64,000 nucleotides of DNA, taken from the NCBI RefSeq assembly GCF_003641145.1, contig NZ_CP032744.1, positions 2,480,001-2,544,000 of the forward strand, written 5' to 3'. Both the position numbers and the translations under genes were made by a program. Shown piece by piece: positions 42,610-52,115 of the stretch. The stretch's first letter is position 1. Every line of letters starts with the position of its first letter. The DNA is from Lactiplantibacillus paraplantarum (GTDB lineage: Bacteria; Bacillota; Bacilli; Lactobacillales; Lactobacillaceae). Under the pieces are notes generated by a model. It made no database searches. It was not told the DNA's origin and saw only the letters and a program-made list of their open reading frames with translations.

Positions 42610-43800
42610 CTACGCTTGAACTTGTTGGTAAGCCGTAATACCAGCTTTTAATCGCGCTAATCCATCCGTCAGGGTAGTCGTTGGACAAGCCACATTCAGT
42701 CGCAAGAAGTGGTTGCCATCACCACGGTAAACATCGCCCGCTGATAAAAACAACCCGGTTCGTTGGCGAATAAAAGCAGCCAAAGCCGCACTGTCGGTTG
42801 TCACTTGCCGCACATCCAACCATAATAGATACGTCGCTTGGGCTTCCACCAACTTGACTTGCGGCAATTCAGCAGTCAAGTAAGTCTGAACTTGACGCTG
42901 ATTGGCGGCTAGTTTGGTTCGCAATGCGGCTACCCAGTCATGACCTTCAGTATAGGCCGCAATGCTGGCTGGAATCGCAAACGAATTGGGTTCAGCCAAT
43001 TCATCATTGTTGATCCCCCGGCTCACTAATGCGCGGACGTGGGCATCGGGGATAATCAACGTTGCCGCGTGTAAGGCCGCCACGTTGAAAGTCTTACTTG
43101 GCGAGACACAGCTGATACTGTTATACGCAACTGGCGCAGTCAATGATGAGAATGGCGTGTACGCGTTACCGTTAAGGGTCAAGTCACAATGAATCTCATC
43201 GGCAACAACTAGCACATGGTATTTCAAGCACAGCTCGCCGAGACGTTGCAACGTCGCACGCGACCAGACGATACCGATTGGATTCTGCGGATTACACAAA
43301 ATCATCATCGTTGTTAGCGGATCAGCCAGTTTTTTTGTCAGATCATCCCAATCAATCGCGTATGCCGCATCATGGGCCACTAAGTCGCTACTCAAGGTAT
43401 GCCGGCCATTGTTTTCAATTGAGTGATAGAAGATATTATAAACCGGAGCCTGAACTAACACGTTATCGCCGGCCGCCGTCATTTTACGAACAATTGATGA
43501 AATCGCCGGAACGACGCCGGTGCAGAACATCAGCCACTCAATCTGCGGACGGAAGTTGTGTTCTGTGGCCCACCAGTCTGCCACAGCTTCATAGTATGCC
43601 GTGGGAACTTCTTCGTAACCGAAGACGCCAAATTGCGCGCGTTGTGTCAACGCCTGCTTGATAACTGGTGCCGTTTCAAAGTCCATGTCAGCGACCCACA
43701 TCGGCAACTCATTATCCGCGACGTCCCACTTAACGGCATTCGTGTGGCGCCGATTAAGTACGGTCTCAAAATCAAACGGCATGGGGCGCACGGCTTTCAT
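42610..43800 (-). CDS. MalY/PatB-type aminotransferase (cystathionine beta-lyase)
   Basis: The PLP-dependent fold-type I enzyme has about 396 residues and belongs to the MalY/PatB family. It likely splits C-S bonds in cystathionine or cysteine conjugates, giving homocysteine, pyruvate and ammonia. Seen are the N-terminal RRHTNAVKWD and PMWVADMDF, the pocket ILCNPQNPIG, the VVADEIHCDL segment and the Schiff-base Lys in SPSKTFNVAALHAA. The start is uncertain: in-frame ATGs at 43800 and 43782 both lie inside the 3' end of the preceding gene (overlap of 11-38 bases), with no strong ribosome site. Translational coupling is likely. Confidence 0.9.
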   Translation of the reverse strand: MKAVRPMPFDFETVLNRRHTNAVKWDVADNELPMWVADMDFETAPVIKQALTQRAQFGVFGYEEVPTAYYEAVADWWATEHNFRPQIEWLMFCTGVVPAISSIVRKMTAAGDNVLVQAPVYNIFYHSIENNGRHTLSSDLVAHDAAYAIDWDDLTKKLADPLTTMMILCNPQNPIGIVWSRATLQRLGELCLKYHVLVVADEIHCDLTLNGNAYTPFSSLTAPVAYNSISCVSPSKTFNVAALHAATLIIPDAHVRALVSRGINNDELAEPNSFAIPASIAAYTEGHDWVAALRTKLAANQRQVQTYLTAELPQVKLVEAQATYLLWLDVRQVTTDSAALAAFIRQRTGLFLSAGDVYRGDGNHFLRLNVACPTTTLTDGLARLKAGITAYQQVQA

Positions 43801-44683
43801 GGTCAACACTAATCAGGGTCTGATGTGGATCTACTTCGGGATCATCCATGATGATTTCACCAATGGCTTGCGCATGAATCCGACCACTAAGCGGATTTTT
43901 AACGCTATCAATCGTTGAAACAACGTCCGCGTCAATGTTACGACAATATTCAAAAGCTAAGTCCGTATTGAGTAACGTACAGTTTTCCAACTTGACGTTA
44001 TCCATGTAACACAGGCCCTGATCACTCTCAATCGTACAATTGACGAACCGAATATTCTTCGAGTTCCAGCCCAGGTATTCGCCAATGATTTGCGAATCAT
44101 AAACGGTAACATTTTCACAATTCCATAGCGCATCCTTGGTCATCAGCGTTGCATGATGAATTTCAACGTTCTTAGCACCATCAAAGGCGTAATTACCGAC
44201 AAGATTAAGCCCATCAACTCGAATATCTTGGCTGTTCATTCCAAAATAATCGCCGGCTGCTTGGACATCCTTCAACGTAATATCCTGGCAGTTCCATAAC
44301 GTTTCTTCCGCCTCTGAAAAGTGAACGTGCGCTAACTTAATTTGGCTGGCCCGCCGAAATAGCTTAGGTGCCTGTAGCGTACTATTCGTAATCGTAATAT
44401 CCTTGGTGTACCAGATGCCAGAGCGGGACATCGTCTCAAATAAACCTTGATCCACAGTCACGTGTTGACTGTACCACAAGGGATATTTCCACTTAAAGAT
44501 TGGCTGGTTCAACGTGACATTGCGACTTTCCTTCAGTGGTGATTCACCATCCGCAAATGTCGTGTTATTAATTTCAAGGTCATGAGCCTTAAAGAGAGCC
44601 CGTTCGCCCGTTAAATACTGTTGTGTGATTGTTTTCAATTTAACTTCAATAACTCCTTTATTATGAAACGTGGGTTTGTTCAC
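43772..44683 (-). CDS. DUF3737 family beta-helix protein
   Basis: The cytoplasmic or peripheral 303-residue protein has repeating short beta strands (EINNTTFADGESPLKESRNVTLNQP and similar) typical of a right-handed pectin-lyase-like helix. This matches the DUF3737 family found in many Firmicutes, whose function is unknown. The GTG start at 44683 is supported by CTAGGAG eight bases upstream; no other start has a proper site. It overlaps the MalY-type gene, so both are in one operon, preceded by an aldo/keto reductase gene on the same strand 58 bases upstream. Confidence 0.82.
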   Translation of the reverse strand: MNKPTFHNKGVIEVKLKTITQQYLTGERALFKAHDLEINNTTFADGESPLKESRNVTLNQPIFKWKYPLWYSQHVTVDQGLFETMSRSGIWYTKDITITNSTLQAPKLFRRASQIKLAHVHFSEAEETLWNCQDITLKDVQAAGDYFGMNSQDIRVDGLNLVGNYAFDGAKNVEIHHATLMTKDALWNCENVTVYDSQIIGEYLGWNSKNIRFVNCTIESDQGLCYMDNVKLENCTLLNTDLAFEYCRNIDADVVSTIDSVKNPLSGRIHAQAIGEIIMDDPEVDPHQTLISVDHESRAPHAV

Positions 44684-44740
44684 CCACGATACTCCTAGTG
44701 TATTCCCTTAACTGCACTCTAAGTCAACTAACTTGTCCGC

Positions 44741-45769
44741 CTACTGTCCGGCATACTGATTCCAATTATTAGTTCGCGAACGGTTGAGCGCCATTACGCC
44801 CTCTAAATCATGGGGTTGATAGGTTTCTTCTAGGTACTGGATTTCTGATGTCGTTAACTGCAAATCAGCCGCCTCGGCCACGGCATCCAAATGATGTTGC
44901 TTAGTCGCACCAACAATTGGCGCCGTCACTCGTTGCTGCAACCAAGCGAGATTAATGGCCGCCATTGAGACATGGTGTTGATGCGCCAATTCTTCAACGC
45001 GGTCAATAATCAGTTTATCCAGCTCGCTAGTTGCTTGATATTTCGTCTCAGCAAACGCATCCTGCTTGCGACGAGTCGTCTCGGTCCCAAAAGGATGTGC
45101 CAAACGACCACTGGCTAACGGACTATACGGTGTCGTTGCCAAACCGTTCTCATGGGCAAAACTGAACAATTCCCGTTCGTCCTCTCGATAAATCAAATTA
45201 TAATGACTCTGAATTGAGACAAACTGCGGATAGTCGTTGCGTGCAGCAAGCGCGTTAATCTGTGCAATTTGCCAAGCATAGGCGTTAGAAATTCCAATAT
45301 AGCGCACTTTGCCAGCCTGAACGGCGTCGTTTAATCCCGCCATAATCTCAGCCATCGGCGTTAACCAGTCCCAGATATGATAAATATATAAATCAACATA
45401 GTCTGTCTGTAGATTCTGGAGACTCTGATCGAGAGACCGCAAGACGTGTTCACGACCACTGACATGAGCTTCGATCTCTTGGGTCGTCCGATTCGTGAAC
45501 TTGGTCGCTAACACCACTTGATCACGCTGAAATTGCTTTAACCCTTGTCCTAAGACGCGTTCACTCGCACCTGCTTGATAGACTGGCGCCGTATCAAAAA
45601 AGTTGATCCCCAGTGCCACTGCGCGCTGAAGGACTTGGTCCGCCTGTGTTTGGCCGACCGCCCATGAGCGCTGATTAACATCCGTGCCAGTGCCCGCACC
45701 AAACCCCATGCAGCCAAGTGCGACTGACGAGACTTTCAAATCGGATGTTCCTAATTGCCGATATTGCAT
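44741..45769 (-). CDS. Aldo/keto reductase
   Basis: This 342-residue NADPH-dependent TIM-barrel oxidoreductase of the AKR superfamily resembles the YakC/AKR13 type. The catalytic Asp/Tyr region is FFDTAPVYQAGASERVLGQGL, with the Lys in VVLATKF and the His in DLYIYHIWD. The cofactor region is near VGATKQHHLDAVAEA. Substrate is unknown and probably an aldehyde or sugar. The ATG at 45769 follows GGGAGTTGTGATGTA. It heads the operon that includes DUF3737 and the MalY-type enzyme. Confidence 0.9.
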   Translation of the reverse strand: MQYRQLGTSDLKVSSVALGCMGFGAGTGTDVNQRSWAVGQTQADQVLQRAVALGINFFDTAPVYQAGASERVLGQGLKQFQRDQVVLATKFTNRTTQEIEAHVSGREHVLRSLDQSLQNLQTDYVDLYIYHIWDWLTPMAEIMAGLNDAVQAGKVRYIGISNAYAWQIAQINALAARNDYPQFVSIQSHYNLIYREDERELFSFAHENGLATTPYSPLASGRLAHPFGTETTRRKQDAFAETKYQATSELDKLIIDRVEELAHQHHVSMAAINLAWLQQRVTAPIVGATKQHHLDAVAEAADLQLTTSEIQYLEETYQPHDLEGVMALNRSRTNNWNQYAGQ

Positions 45770-46253
45770 TACATCACAACTCCCTTCATTACCTCATTAC
45801 AACCCTTATTAAACCGCGATTCGTTGAAAGAGTACAATACCTAGTTCAAATAATTAATTATAACCATTTCGTATAGATAACTCCTATTCAGTCATTTTAG
45901 GAATCAATACCAGTAATTAGTTACCGCGCATTATTTTCAACCCGCCTGACAACAGACAACTGTGGCGGCCGTATTTTAGGTGCTGGTCCAAACACGGACA
46001 AACACTACAGATCATGACCATGCCAGGACCTGCTGGAGTGTAGCAATCAACTTTAGTAGCGATTAACTTTAAGTAAGCCATCGATGAAACGATTTTGTAG
46101 GCGCCATCACGATTTGGCTCGCCCACCCCGCTCAAATTCAATTTGCAAATACAAAACCGACCGCACTGGAAGTTAGACCTTTTCCAGAACAGTCGGTTAT
46201 CATTAACTGATTAAACAGTCGTAGTATCGTCAATGACAACACTACGACAATGC
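45770..46253. other. Intergenic; two hairpins, no convincing gene
   Basis: Holds two hairpins near its left-reading end (46155-46198 and 46218-46248) that terminate the ABC transporter operon. The frame at 45917-46141 begins with TTG, lacks a ribosome site and has no family resemblance, so I leave it out. Confidence 0.45.
46155..46198 (-). terminator. Terminator of the heterodimeric ABC operon
   Basis: AACCGAC (46155-46161) with GTCGGTT (46192-46198) enclose an inner TGGAA/TTCCA stem; T-run on the minus strand. A second stem, GTCGTAGT/ACTACGAC, is at 46218-46248. Confidence 0.6.
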
Positions 46254-46382
46254 TTATTTCAGTTTTACCTTAATTTTTAACTTTTTAGGTGCTTGGCGGC
46301 GTGCTAACATGAATTGCCAGCCAACTTTAAACAAGGTACTAATAACGGTCATCACGACCATTAACGATAATTTTCGACGCAT
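46254..46382 (-). CDS. Small single-pass basic membrane peptide (42 aa)
   Basis: The short protein MRRKLSLMVVMTVISTLFKV... has one hydrophobic helix (about residues 5-27) and a strongly basic tail (ARRQAPKKLKIKVKLK). GAGGTGATGCTGA before the ATG at 46382 is a fair ribosome site. It is the third cistron after the two ABC half-transporters, 42 bases after the second, and followed by the terminator hairpins. The placement suggests a small accessory subunit or regulator of the exporter. No family recognised. Confidence 0.6.
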   Translation of the reverse strand: MRRKLSLMVVMTVISTLFKVGWQFMLARRQAPKKLKIKVKLK

Positions 46383-46423
46383 TCAGCATCACCTCGATTA
46401 ATTTAATTCGAGCATACCACACT

Positions 46424-48211
46424 TTAATCCGTATGCGCCGAATTTTGCAACTGAATCATATCGTAATAATACCCACGTTGTTGGAGTAGTTCATCGTTAG
46501 ATCCACGTTCAACGATTTGCCCCTGATTTAAGACCAGGATCAAATCAGCATTTTGAATCGTGGACAAGCGGTGGGCAATCGCAATCGTCGTGCGGTTCTC
46601 CTGAATCCGATCCAAACCAGTCTGAATCATCTCTTCCGTCTCAGTATCGACGTTCGCCGTGGCTTCGTCCAAGATTAAAATCTTAGGATCAGTCACAATC
46701 GTCCGGGCGAATGAAATCAATTGCCGTTGCCCTGAAGAATAACTAGCTCCGCGCTCAATGACGCGTGACTGATAATTCTCAGGTAAATCGTTGATGAAGT
46801 CATCAGCCTTTACAAACCGTGCCGCTGCTTGCACTTGCTCATCCGAAATCTGATCGTTAAACATCCGAATATTGGAATTAATATCACCATAAAACATAAA
46901 CGGTTCTTGCAAGACCAACCCCATCTTCTGTCGCAATTCCTCAGCCGGATACTCACGAATGTCGCGATCATCAATTAAGACTTCTCCTGACTGAAACTCG
47001 TAAAAGCGCATCAAAACATTAATCGTCGACGTTTTGCCACTCCCCGTCTGACCAACTAGTGCCACCGTTTGGCCCGGTTCAGCCACAAACGAGACGTCTT
47101 TTAAGACCGGATGCTGGCCGTCATAGGCAAAGGTGACGTGCCGAAATTCAATCTTACCGCGCGTAATCTTAGCTGTAGGATCGGCGTGTTGGGTCGGCGC
47201 AATCGTTGGGTCATCCATGACCCGGAGGACCCGTGACCCGGCGACGACGCCATCTTGAAAGTCTGACAAATTATCCATCATCGATGTCATCGGATTATAG
47301 AAGTTATTCAGGTACGTGATGAACGCGTAAACAACCCCGGCAGCGACATAGCCATTCAATCCCCGAACCCCGAAGATTCCCAGAACCATGACCGTCCCTA
47401 ACGCATAAAATAGATCGATCAGTGGGCTTAATAATAATGAGTTCGTCCGGATCATCGCTTGGCGGGTCTTAAAATAGGCATCATTGGTATGATCGAACTC
47501 TCCGTTGATCCGATGTTCTTGTCGAAATTGCTGAATGACACTAATCCCGGTAATTGCCTCGCTCAACTTGGTATTCAACTCACTGAGCCGTTCCCGCATT
47601 CGCCGGTAAACCCGTGAGCTATACCGTTGATAATACCAAATCGTTACAGCCAAAAAAGGCATGAAAACCAATAACCACAAGGCAATCTGCACATCGGTGA
47701 GATACATCGCGACAAACGACGAAATCACCGCAAAAAAGGCGGTAAATAATGTATTAAACAACGCCCAAAAATTGGAAAACGACATCGTATCGTTAGTCAG
47801 GCGTGACAAAATTGAGCCACCAGGGACTTGATCAAAGTAACGCATGCCCATCCGATGCAACTTGGCGAACATTTGTCGGCGGACATTTTCAAGCATATAT
47901 TCTGCCCCCATCGTACTACTGAAGTTCTGTACGAACTGCATCAACGCGCGCACAACCATGCCGAAGAAATACAGGCCCGCAAAGTACCACATGACCGGTA
48001 CCGTGGCGTGACCTGTTTTGAGATAATGATCAATAAAGGTCTGTAATACACGCGGTAGATAGATATTAACCACACTAATCAGACCGGAAAAAACGATAGC
48101 CGCAATAAAAAACCATTTGAACGGTTTCGCATACGGCAATAGTCGCCGAATAACCGTGAGTTGTTCCTTAACAGGCATGGAACGTGCCCATACCGATTGA
48201 CGTGCTGCCAT
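46424..48211 (-). CDS. ABC half-transporter, catalytic-site subunit (MdlB/LmrD-like)
   Basis: The 595-residue exporter half has an N-terminal six-helix domain (about 30-320) and a C-terminal ATPase. Walker A is VGQTGSGKTST and Walker B ILILDEATANVD with the catalytic Glu present. The signature is degenerate (YSSGQRQ instead of LSGGQ). It overlaps the partner's stop by one base (TAATG). With the preceding gene it forms a heterodimer of the YheI/YheH or LmrCD type, with one active and one degenerate nucleotide site. Likely drug or lipid exporter. Confidence 0.9.
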   Translation of the reverse strand: MAARQSVWARSMPVKEQLTVIRRLLPYAKPFKWFFIAAIVFSGLISVVNIYLPRVLQTFIDHYLKTGHATVPVMWYFAGLYFFGMVVRALMQFVQNFSSTMGAEYMLENVRRQMFAKLHRMGMRYFDQVPGGSILSRLTNDTMSFSNFWALFNTLFTAFFAVISSFVAMYLTDVQIALWLLVFMPFLAVTIWYYQRYSSRVYRRMRERLSELNTKLSEAITGISVIQQFRQEHRINGEFDHTNDAYFKTRQAMIRTNSLLLSPLIDLFYALGTVMVLGIFGVRGLNGYVAAGVVYAFITYLNNFYNPMTSMMDNLSDFQDGVVAGSRVLRVMDDPTIAPTQHADPTAKITRGKIEFRHVTFAYDGQHPVLKDVSFVAEPGQTVALVGQTGSGKTSTINVLMRFYEFQSGEVLIDDRDIREYPAEELRQKMGLVLQEPFMFYGDINSNIRMFNDQISDEQVQAAARFVKADDFINDLPENYQSRVIERGASYSSGQRQLISFARTIVTDPKILILDEATANVDTETEEMIQTGLDRIQENRTTIAIAHRLSTIQNADLILVLNQGQIVERGSNDELLQQRGYYYDMIQLQNSAHTD

Positions 48212-49962
48212 TATTGCACCGCCCCTTCCACTTTAGTTTCGAGTTGTTGCCGTTTGAACATCTTCTGATACCACCCGTGTTGCGTCATTAATTGCGCGTG
48301 GGTCCCTCGTTCAACAACGTGACCGGCATCCAACACAATGATTTCATCAGCATTCATCACCGAACTTAACCGGTGGGCCGCGATAATCGTCGTTTTGTCC
48401 GCCCGCTCGGCCTTTAGATTAGCTAAAATTTCCGCCTCAGTTTCGGCATCAACCGCGGATAAGGCATCATCTAAGATCAGCAATTCAGGATTGATGAGTA
48501 AGGCCCGCGCAATGGCTAGTCGTTGGCGTTGCCCTCCAGATAGCGAGATACCTTCCTCACCAACTTGGGTATCGTATCCAGCGGGCATGCTGGCAATCTG
48601 ACCACTCAAATCACTCTTGGCGGCGACCGCTTCCACAACGGCTTGACTCACAGTCGGATCGGCAAAACGAATATTTTCGCGAATCGTATTCGAGAACAGA
48701 AAACTATCTTGGGGCACATATCCAAGGGCTGGTAAGTAACTATCAAGCGCATACTGCTTAATATCATGACCACCATAAGTAATCTGGCCCTCGTACTGAT
48801 CAAATTCACGCAAAATCAGTTTCATAATCGTTGATTTACCTGCACCAACCCGGCCGACGATTCCGAGCGTCTGACCAGCCTTTAAGCTAAAGGTGACGTC
48901 ACTCAGGCTGGTTCCTGCATCGTTGGGATAATTGAACTGCTTGATTTGATACTGAATATCACCATGCGGGCGCTGTTCAATGCCCCGTTTGGCATCAATA
49001 ATGGCACTTTGCTGATTCAATAATTCCATGACCCGATCATACGAGGCGTTCCCCCGTTCCATCGTGTTGAATAACATCCCGACCGCAAACATCGGCCAGA
49101 CCATCATCCCCAAATAAGTGACGAACGAGACCAAGTTACCGATTGTGATGACACCGTGGGTCACGTACAAACCGCCCAAAATAATTGTGGCGCCGTAAGA
49201 TAACGCAATAATCATGGTAATCGCGGGATCAAATAGCGAGTCGAGTACGTTGACATGCCGATTGATCTTAATCGTCTGATCAATCTGTTGATTAAAATCA
49301 GCAACGTCAGCCTTTTCCTGACCTAGCGCTTTGATCACTTTGATGCCACTGATACTCTCCTGCGCCTTATTATTCAGTCGCGAAAAGGCGGCTTGGGAAG
49401 CACGAAACGCGACGTGAATTTTTTTACCCAAATACCGTGACACGACCGCTAATAATGGGAAAGGTACTACCGCAATCAGCGTCAGTCGCCAGTCGATTAG
49501 TGTCATCATCGCAATCAACGTTGTCCCACCAGTAATAATGGAATCCGCAAATTGGAGAATGCCACCACCAGCGACCCGCTCAACCGCCGTGAGGTCATTG
49601 GTCGCATGGGCCATCAAGTCCCCGGTACGGTATCGCTGATAAAACGTCGCATCCATCTTCATGAAATGCCAAAAGAGCCGTTCCCGCAGTGTTCGTTCGA
49701 GGCCGGCCGCGCCACCCCAGATGGCATTCCGCCATAAATAACGTGCCAGGTACTGACCAACGGCGGCCACACCAATAATAACTAAATAGACCGTCAGCGT
49801 GTGCGCCGTCAAGTTGTGCTGATTGATCCCATCAACGACGTCCCCAATAATCCGGGGCGGCACAATGCCGATAATGGCGGTCAAAACTAGTCCAAGCACC
49901 CCCGCGAGGTACAACTTCCATTCACGCCGAAAATACCAGCCTAATTTCAAAAATATACTCAC
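48211..49962 (-). CDS. ABC half-transporter, degenerate-site subunit (MdlA/LmrC-like)
   Basis: The 583-residue exporter half has six transmembrane helices (about 15-310) and an ATPase domain with Walker A VGRVGAGKST, intact LSGGQRQRL signature and Walker B LLILDDALSAVD. The residue after the Walker B Asp is Asp instead of the catalytic Glu, so the site that this subunit supplies is the degenerate one. Its partner carries the matching faulty signature, which is the usual division in asymmetric ABC exporters. First gene of a three-cistron operon. ATG at 49962, preceded by GGAGGTGCGC. Confidence 0.9.
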   Translation of the reverse strand: MSIFLKLGWYFRREWKLYLAGVLGLVLTAIIGIVPPRIIGDVVDGINQHNLTAHTLTVYLVIIGVAAVGQYLARYLWRNAIWGGAAGLERTLRERLFWHFMKMDATFYQRYRTGDLMAHATNDLTAVERVAGGGILQFADSIITGGTTLIAMMTLIDWRLTLIAVVPFPLLAVVSRYLGKKIHVAFRASQAAFSRLNNKAQESISGIKVIKALGQEKADVADFNQQIDQTIKINRHVNVLDSLFDPAITMIIALSYGATIILGGLYVTHGVITIGNLVSFVTYLGMMVWPMFAVGMLFNTMERGNASYDRVMELLNQQSAIIDAKRGIEQRPHGDIQYQIKQFNYPNDAGTSLSDVTFSLKAGQTLGIVGRVGAGKSTIMKLILREFDQYEGQITYGGHDIKQYALDSYLPALGYVPQDSFLFSNTIRENIRFADPTVSQAVVEAVAAKSDLSGQIASMPAGYDTQVGEEGISLSGGQRQRLAIARALLINPELLILDDALSAVDAETEAEILANLKAERADKTTIIAAHRLSSVMNADEIIVLDAGHVVERGTHAQLMTQHGWYQKMFKRQQLETKVEGAVQ

Positions 49963-50232
49963 AGCGCACCTCCAATAATTTAATTAAAATTTAATTAGAC
50001 AACTTTTTATAATACCATACCTCGCGCAAACCCCTTAATGATAAGTTCCATCCTGAATGCAAAGTGATTGCACCAGATTAAAAATAAGCTTAAACTAGTG
50101 ACGTTAGCGGGGCGGTCATTGCGATCGTCCCTTTCAATCGTAAAAATTCAGATTGCTGATTTTTTACCACCGACTATTGGGCTTGGTGAGCTGTCCAAAA
50201 TACGCCAATTACTTTATTAAGGAGTGTTTGTT

Positions 50233-51627
50233 GTGTCCCAACCAAGTACCGTTACTTTAAAAACCAAACTGGCAATTTTATCCGTCGGTTTACTCTCATT
50301 TGTCGGCATCCTCGTGGAAACGTCGATGAATGTGACCTTTCCCACACTGATTAAAACGATGGGGGTTTCACTGGATACCGTCCAGTGGCTAACGACCGGC
50401 TACCTATTACTGACAACCATTGTCATGAGTACCACGGCCTATGTGCTAAAGCGGTTTAACCCCAAACCCTTATTCTTATTTGCTGCTCTCATCTGTCTGC
50501 TTGGGGGCATCCTTTGTTGGTTAGCACCGAACTTCCCCGTATTATTGACGGGGCGCCTTCTACAAGCCGTAGCCACGGGGATTTCGATTCCATTGATGTT
50601 CCAGTTGATTTTTACTTACGTCCCTCGCAATCAGCTTGGGACTTATACCGGTTTAGCTAGTGTCATTGTGTCCCTAGCCCCGGCTCTTGGACCAACTTAT
50701 GGTGGCGTCCTAACTAGCATCTGGTCATGGCGGGCGATTTTCGTTGGTATCGTTCCGTTGCTGGCATTACTCGCAATTTTAGGGGCATTCAACATTTCAG
50801 GGAAGGCCTTAGGTGTTGGCGATAAAAAATTCGACTATCTGGGTGCAATCCTGTTAGCCATCACCTTCACTAGTCTGCTGTTCACGTTTAATAACGCGGG
50901 AACTCACGGCTGGCTGTCGGTGAACTTCGGCCTGTGGTGTCTGTGGAGCATCGTGATGATTGGTGCAATGGTGACGTACGCCATCAAGGGGCGTCGCCAA
51001 CTGATTGATTATTCAATTCTCAAATTGCCAATCTTGCGACTTCGGCTATTTAATTACTTTGGTTTACAATTCATTAATATCGGGTTGTCGTTCGTTCTGC
51101 CACTTTTCGCCCAAACCGTCCTTGGGGCTTCGGCCATGACGGCAGGGCTCATGATGCTGCCCGGCGCAATCGTCGGCGCCATCACTGGGCCAATCGCCGG
51201 TCGAATTTACGATAAACAAGGCCCAACGACCTTATTAACATTTAGTGCCATCATGGCGAGCGCCGCCTTACTATTATTCTGGCTGACAACCGATTACTTC
51301 ACAGTCATCATCATGGCTGTCATTTACGCGCTACTACGCGTCGGCTTTAATACTGGTTTTGGGACTGCGATTTCGGATGGTAGCACCCGCGTCCCTCTGC
51401 CTCAAAAATCCGATCAAAACTCGATGTTCAGTATGATGCAACAGTACGCCGGTTCAATCGGGACCAGTATTATGTCCGCTGTAATTGCCGGCTATGAAAT
51501 TCATCACCCGACCGTAACTGGAACAATTATGGGAAGCAAGTTGGATTTCTTGCTATTATTCGTGTTGGCGATCGCCATTTTGATTAGTGTTCTGCATGTT
51601 AAACGACTTGAAGCGGGGCAAAACTAG
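50233..51627 (+). CDS. DHA2-family MFS efflux transporter
   Basis: This exporter of about 464 residues has about fourteen helices and belongs to the EmrB/QacA drug:proton antiporter group, a relative of the transporter at 7752-9236. Seen are TFPTLIKTMGVSLDTVQWLTTGYLL near residue 35, motif C-like VSLAPALGPTYGGVL near 155 and GAIVGAITGPIAGRIYDKQG in the second half. The start is GTG at 50233, with AAGGAG eight bases upstream; the codon at 50224 has no spacing for a site. Monocistronic, followed by a terminator at 51716-51750. Confidence 0.88.
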   Translation: MSQPSTVTLKTKLAILSVGLLSFVGILVETSMNVTFPTLIKTMGVSLDTVQWLTTGYLLLTTIVMSTTAYVLKRFNPKPLFLFAALICLLGGILCWLAPNFPVLLTGRLLQAVATGISIPLMFQLIFTYVPRNQLGTYTGLASVIVSLAPALGPTYGGVLTSIWSWRAIFVGIVPLLALLAILGAFNISGKALGVGDKKFDYLGAILLAITFTSLLFTFNNAGTHGWLSVNFGLWCLWSIVMIGAMVTYAIKGRRQLIDYSILKLPILRLRLFNYFGLQFINIGLSFVLPLFAQTVLGASAMTAGLMMLPGAIVGAITGPIAGRIYDKQGPTTLLTFSAIMASAALLLFWLTTDYFTVIIMAVIYALLRVGFNTGFGTAISDGSTRVPLPQKSDQNSMFSMMQQYAGSIGTSIMSAVIAGYEIHHPTVTGTIMGSKLDFLLLFVLAIAILISVLHVKRLEAGQN

Positions 51628-51715
51628 GATTGACTGATAGCATCGTTAGTCTTGAAAGTGGATTGATTGCTGCATTTTTGGAGATTAATCATTTGAATGC
51701 TTTAAATCTACATCG

Positions 51716-51750
51716 AAAAAGCTCAGATCCGCTTTGACCTGGGCCTTTTT
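51716..51750 (+). terminator. Terminator after the MFS gene
   Basis: AAAAAGCTCAG pairs with CTGGGCCTTTTT, ending in a T-run. Confidence 0.7.
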
Positions 51751-51854
51751 GCGTACTCTAGCGTCAATAAACGCACTATTAAGCAGATTACTATCTCAAT
51801 GCTTTCTAAAATAGAGTTTCCATATTATGATGGCATAATTGAAAACTAGTGACA

Positions 51855-52022
51855 TTACAAAATAAATAATGGAAATACCAAAAACATTAATACAGTATTC
51901 TGTAAACCCATATTTGTATTGTGTGAGAAGATCATATCCACCATGTAAAACAAAAAATAAATAACTGATATTCCAAAAACAATCATGCTTTGTTTGAAAC
52001 TTGATTTAAAAACAGCCATCAT
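51855..52022 (-). CDS. Small two-helix membrane peptide (55 aa)
   Basis: The short protein starts MMAVFKSSFKQSMIVFGISV and has two hydrophobic helices (about 11-27 and 41-55) separated by MVDMIFSHNTNMG. GTGGGAG lies six bases before the ATG at 52022, so translation is plausible. It is divergent from the 185-residue secreted protein with overlapping promoters around a perfect GAAACCGGTTTC palindrome. It could be immunity to that secreted protein. No homologue recognised. Confidence 0.6.
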   Translation of the reverse strand: MMAVFKSSFKQSMIVFGISVIYFLFYMVDMIFSHNTNMGLQNTVLMFLVFPLFIL

Positions 52023-52038
52023 ATCCTACTCCCACCTG

Positions 52039-52067
52039 TTGAAACCGGTTTCGTTTTGTCTTATTAT
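52039..52067 (+). promoter_or_regulatory. Divergent promoter with perfect palindrome GAAACCGGTTTC
   Basis: TTGAAA (52039-52044) and TATTAT (52062-52067) at 17-base spacing form a good sigma-A promoter for the rightward gene. The 12-bp perfect palindrome 52041-52052 overlaps its -35 and spacer. On the minus strand TGTACA - 17 bases - TATAAT precedes the 55-residue peptide and shares the region. A repressor binding the palindrome could control both. Confidence 0.6.
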
Positions 52068-52115
52068 ACATACGCAATTCAAAAATGTACACTGCCGGAA
52101 TAAGAATGAAATTCA

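Noticed and set aside
45917..46141. 74-codon minus-strand ORF after the aldo/keto reductase
   Set aside because: Starts with TTG, no ribosome site, no domain, and overlaps ordinary intergenic sequence.
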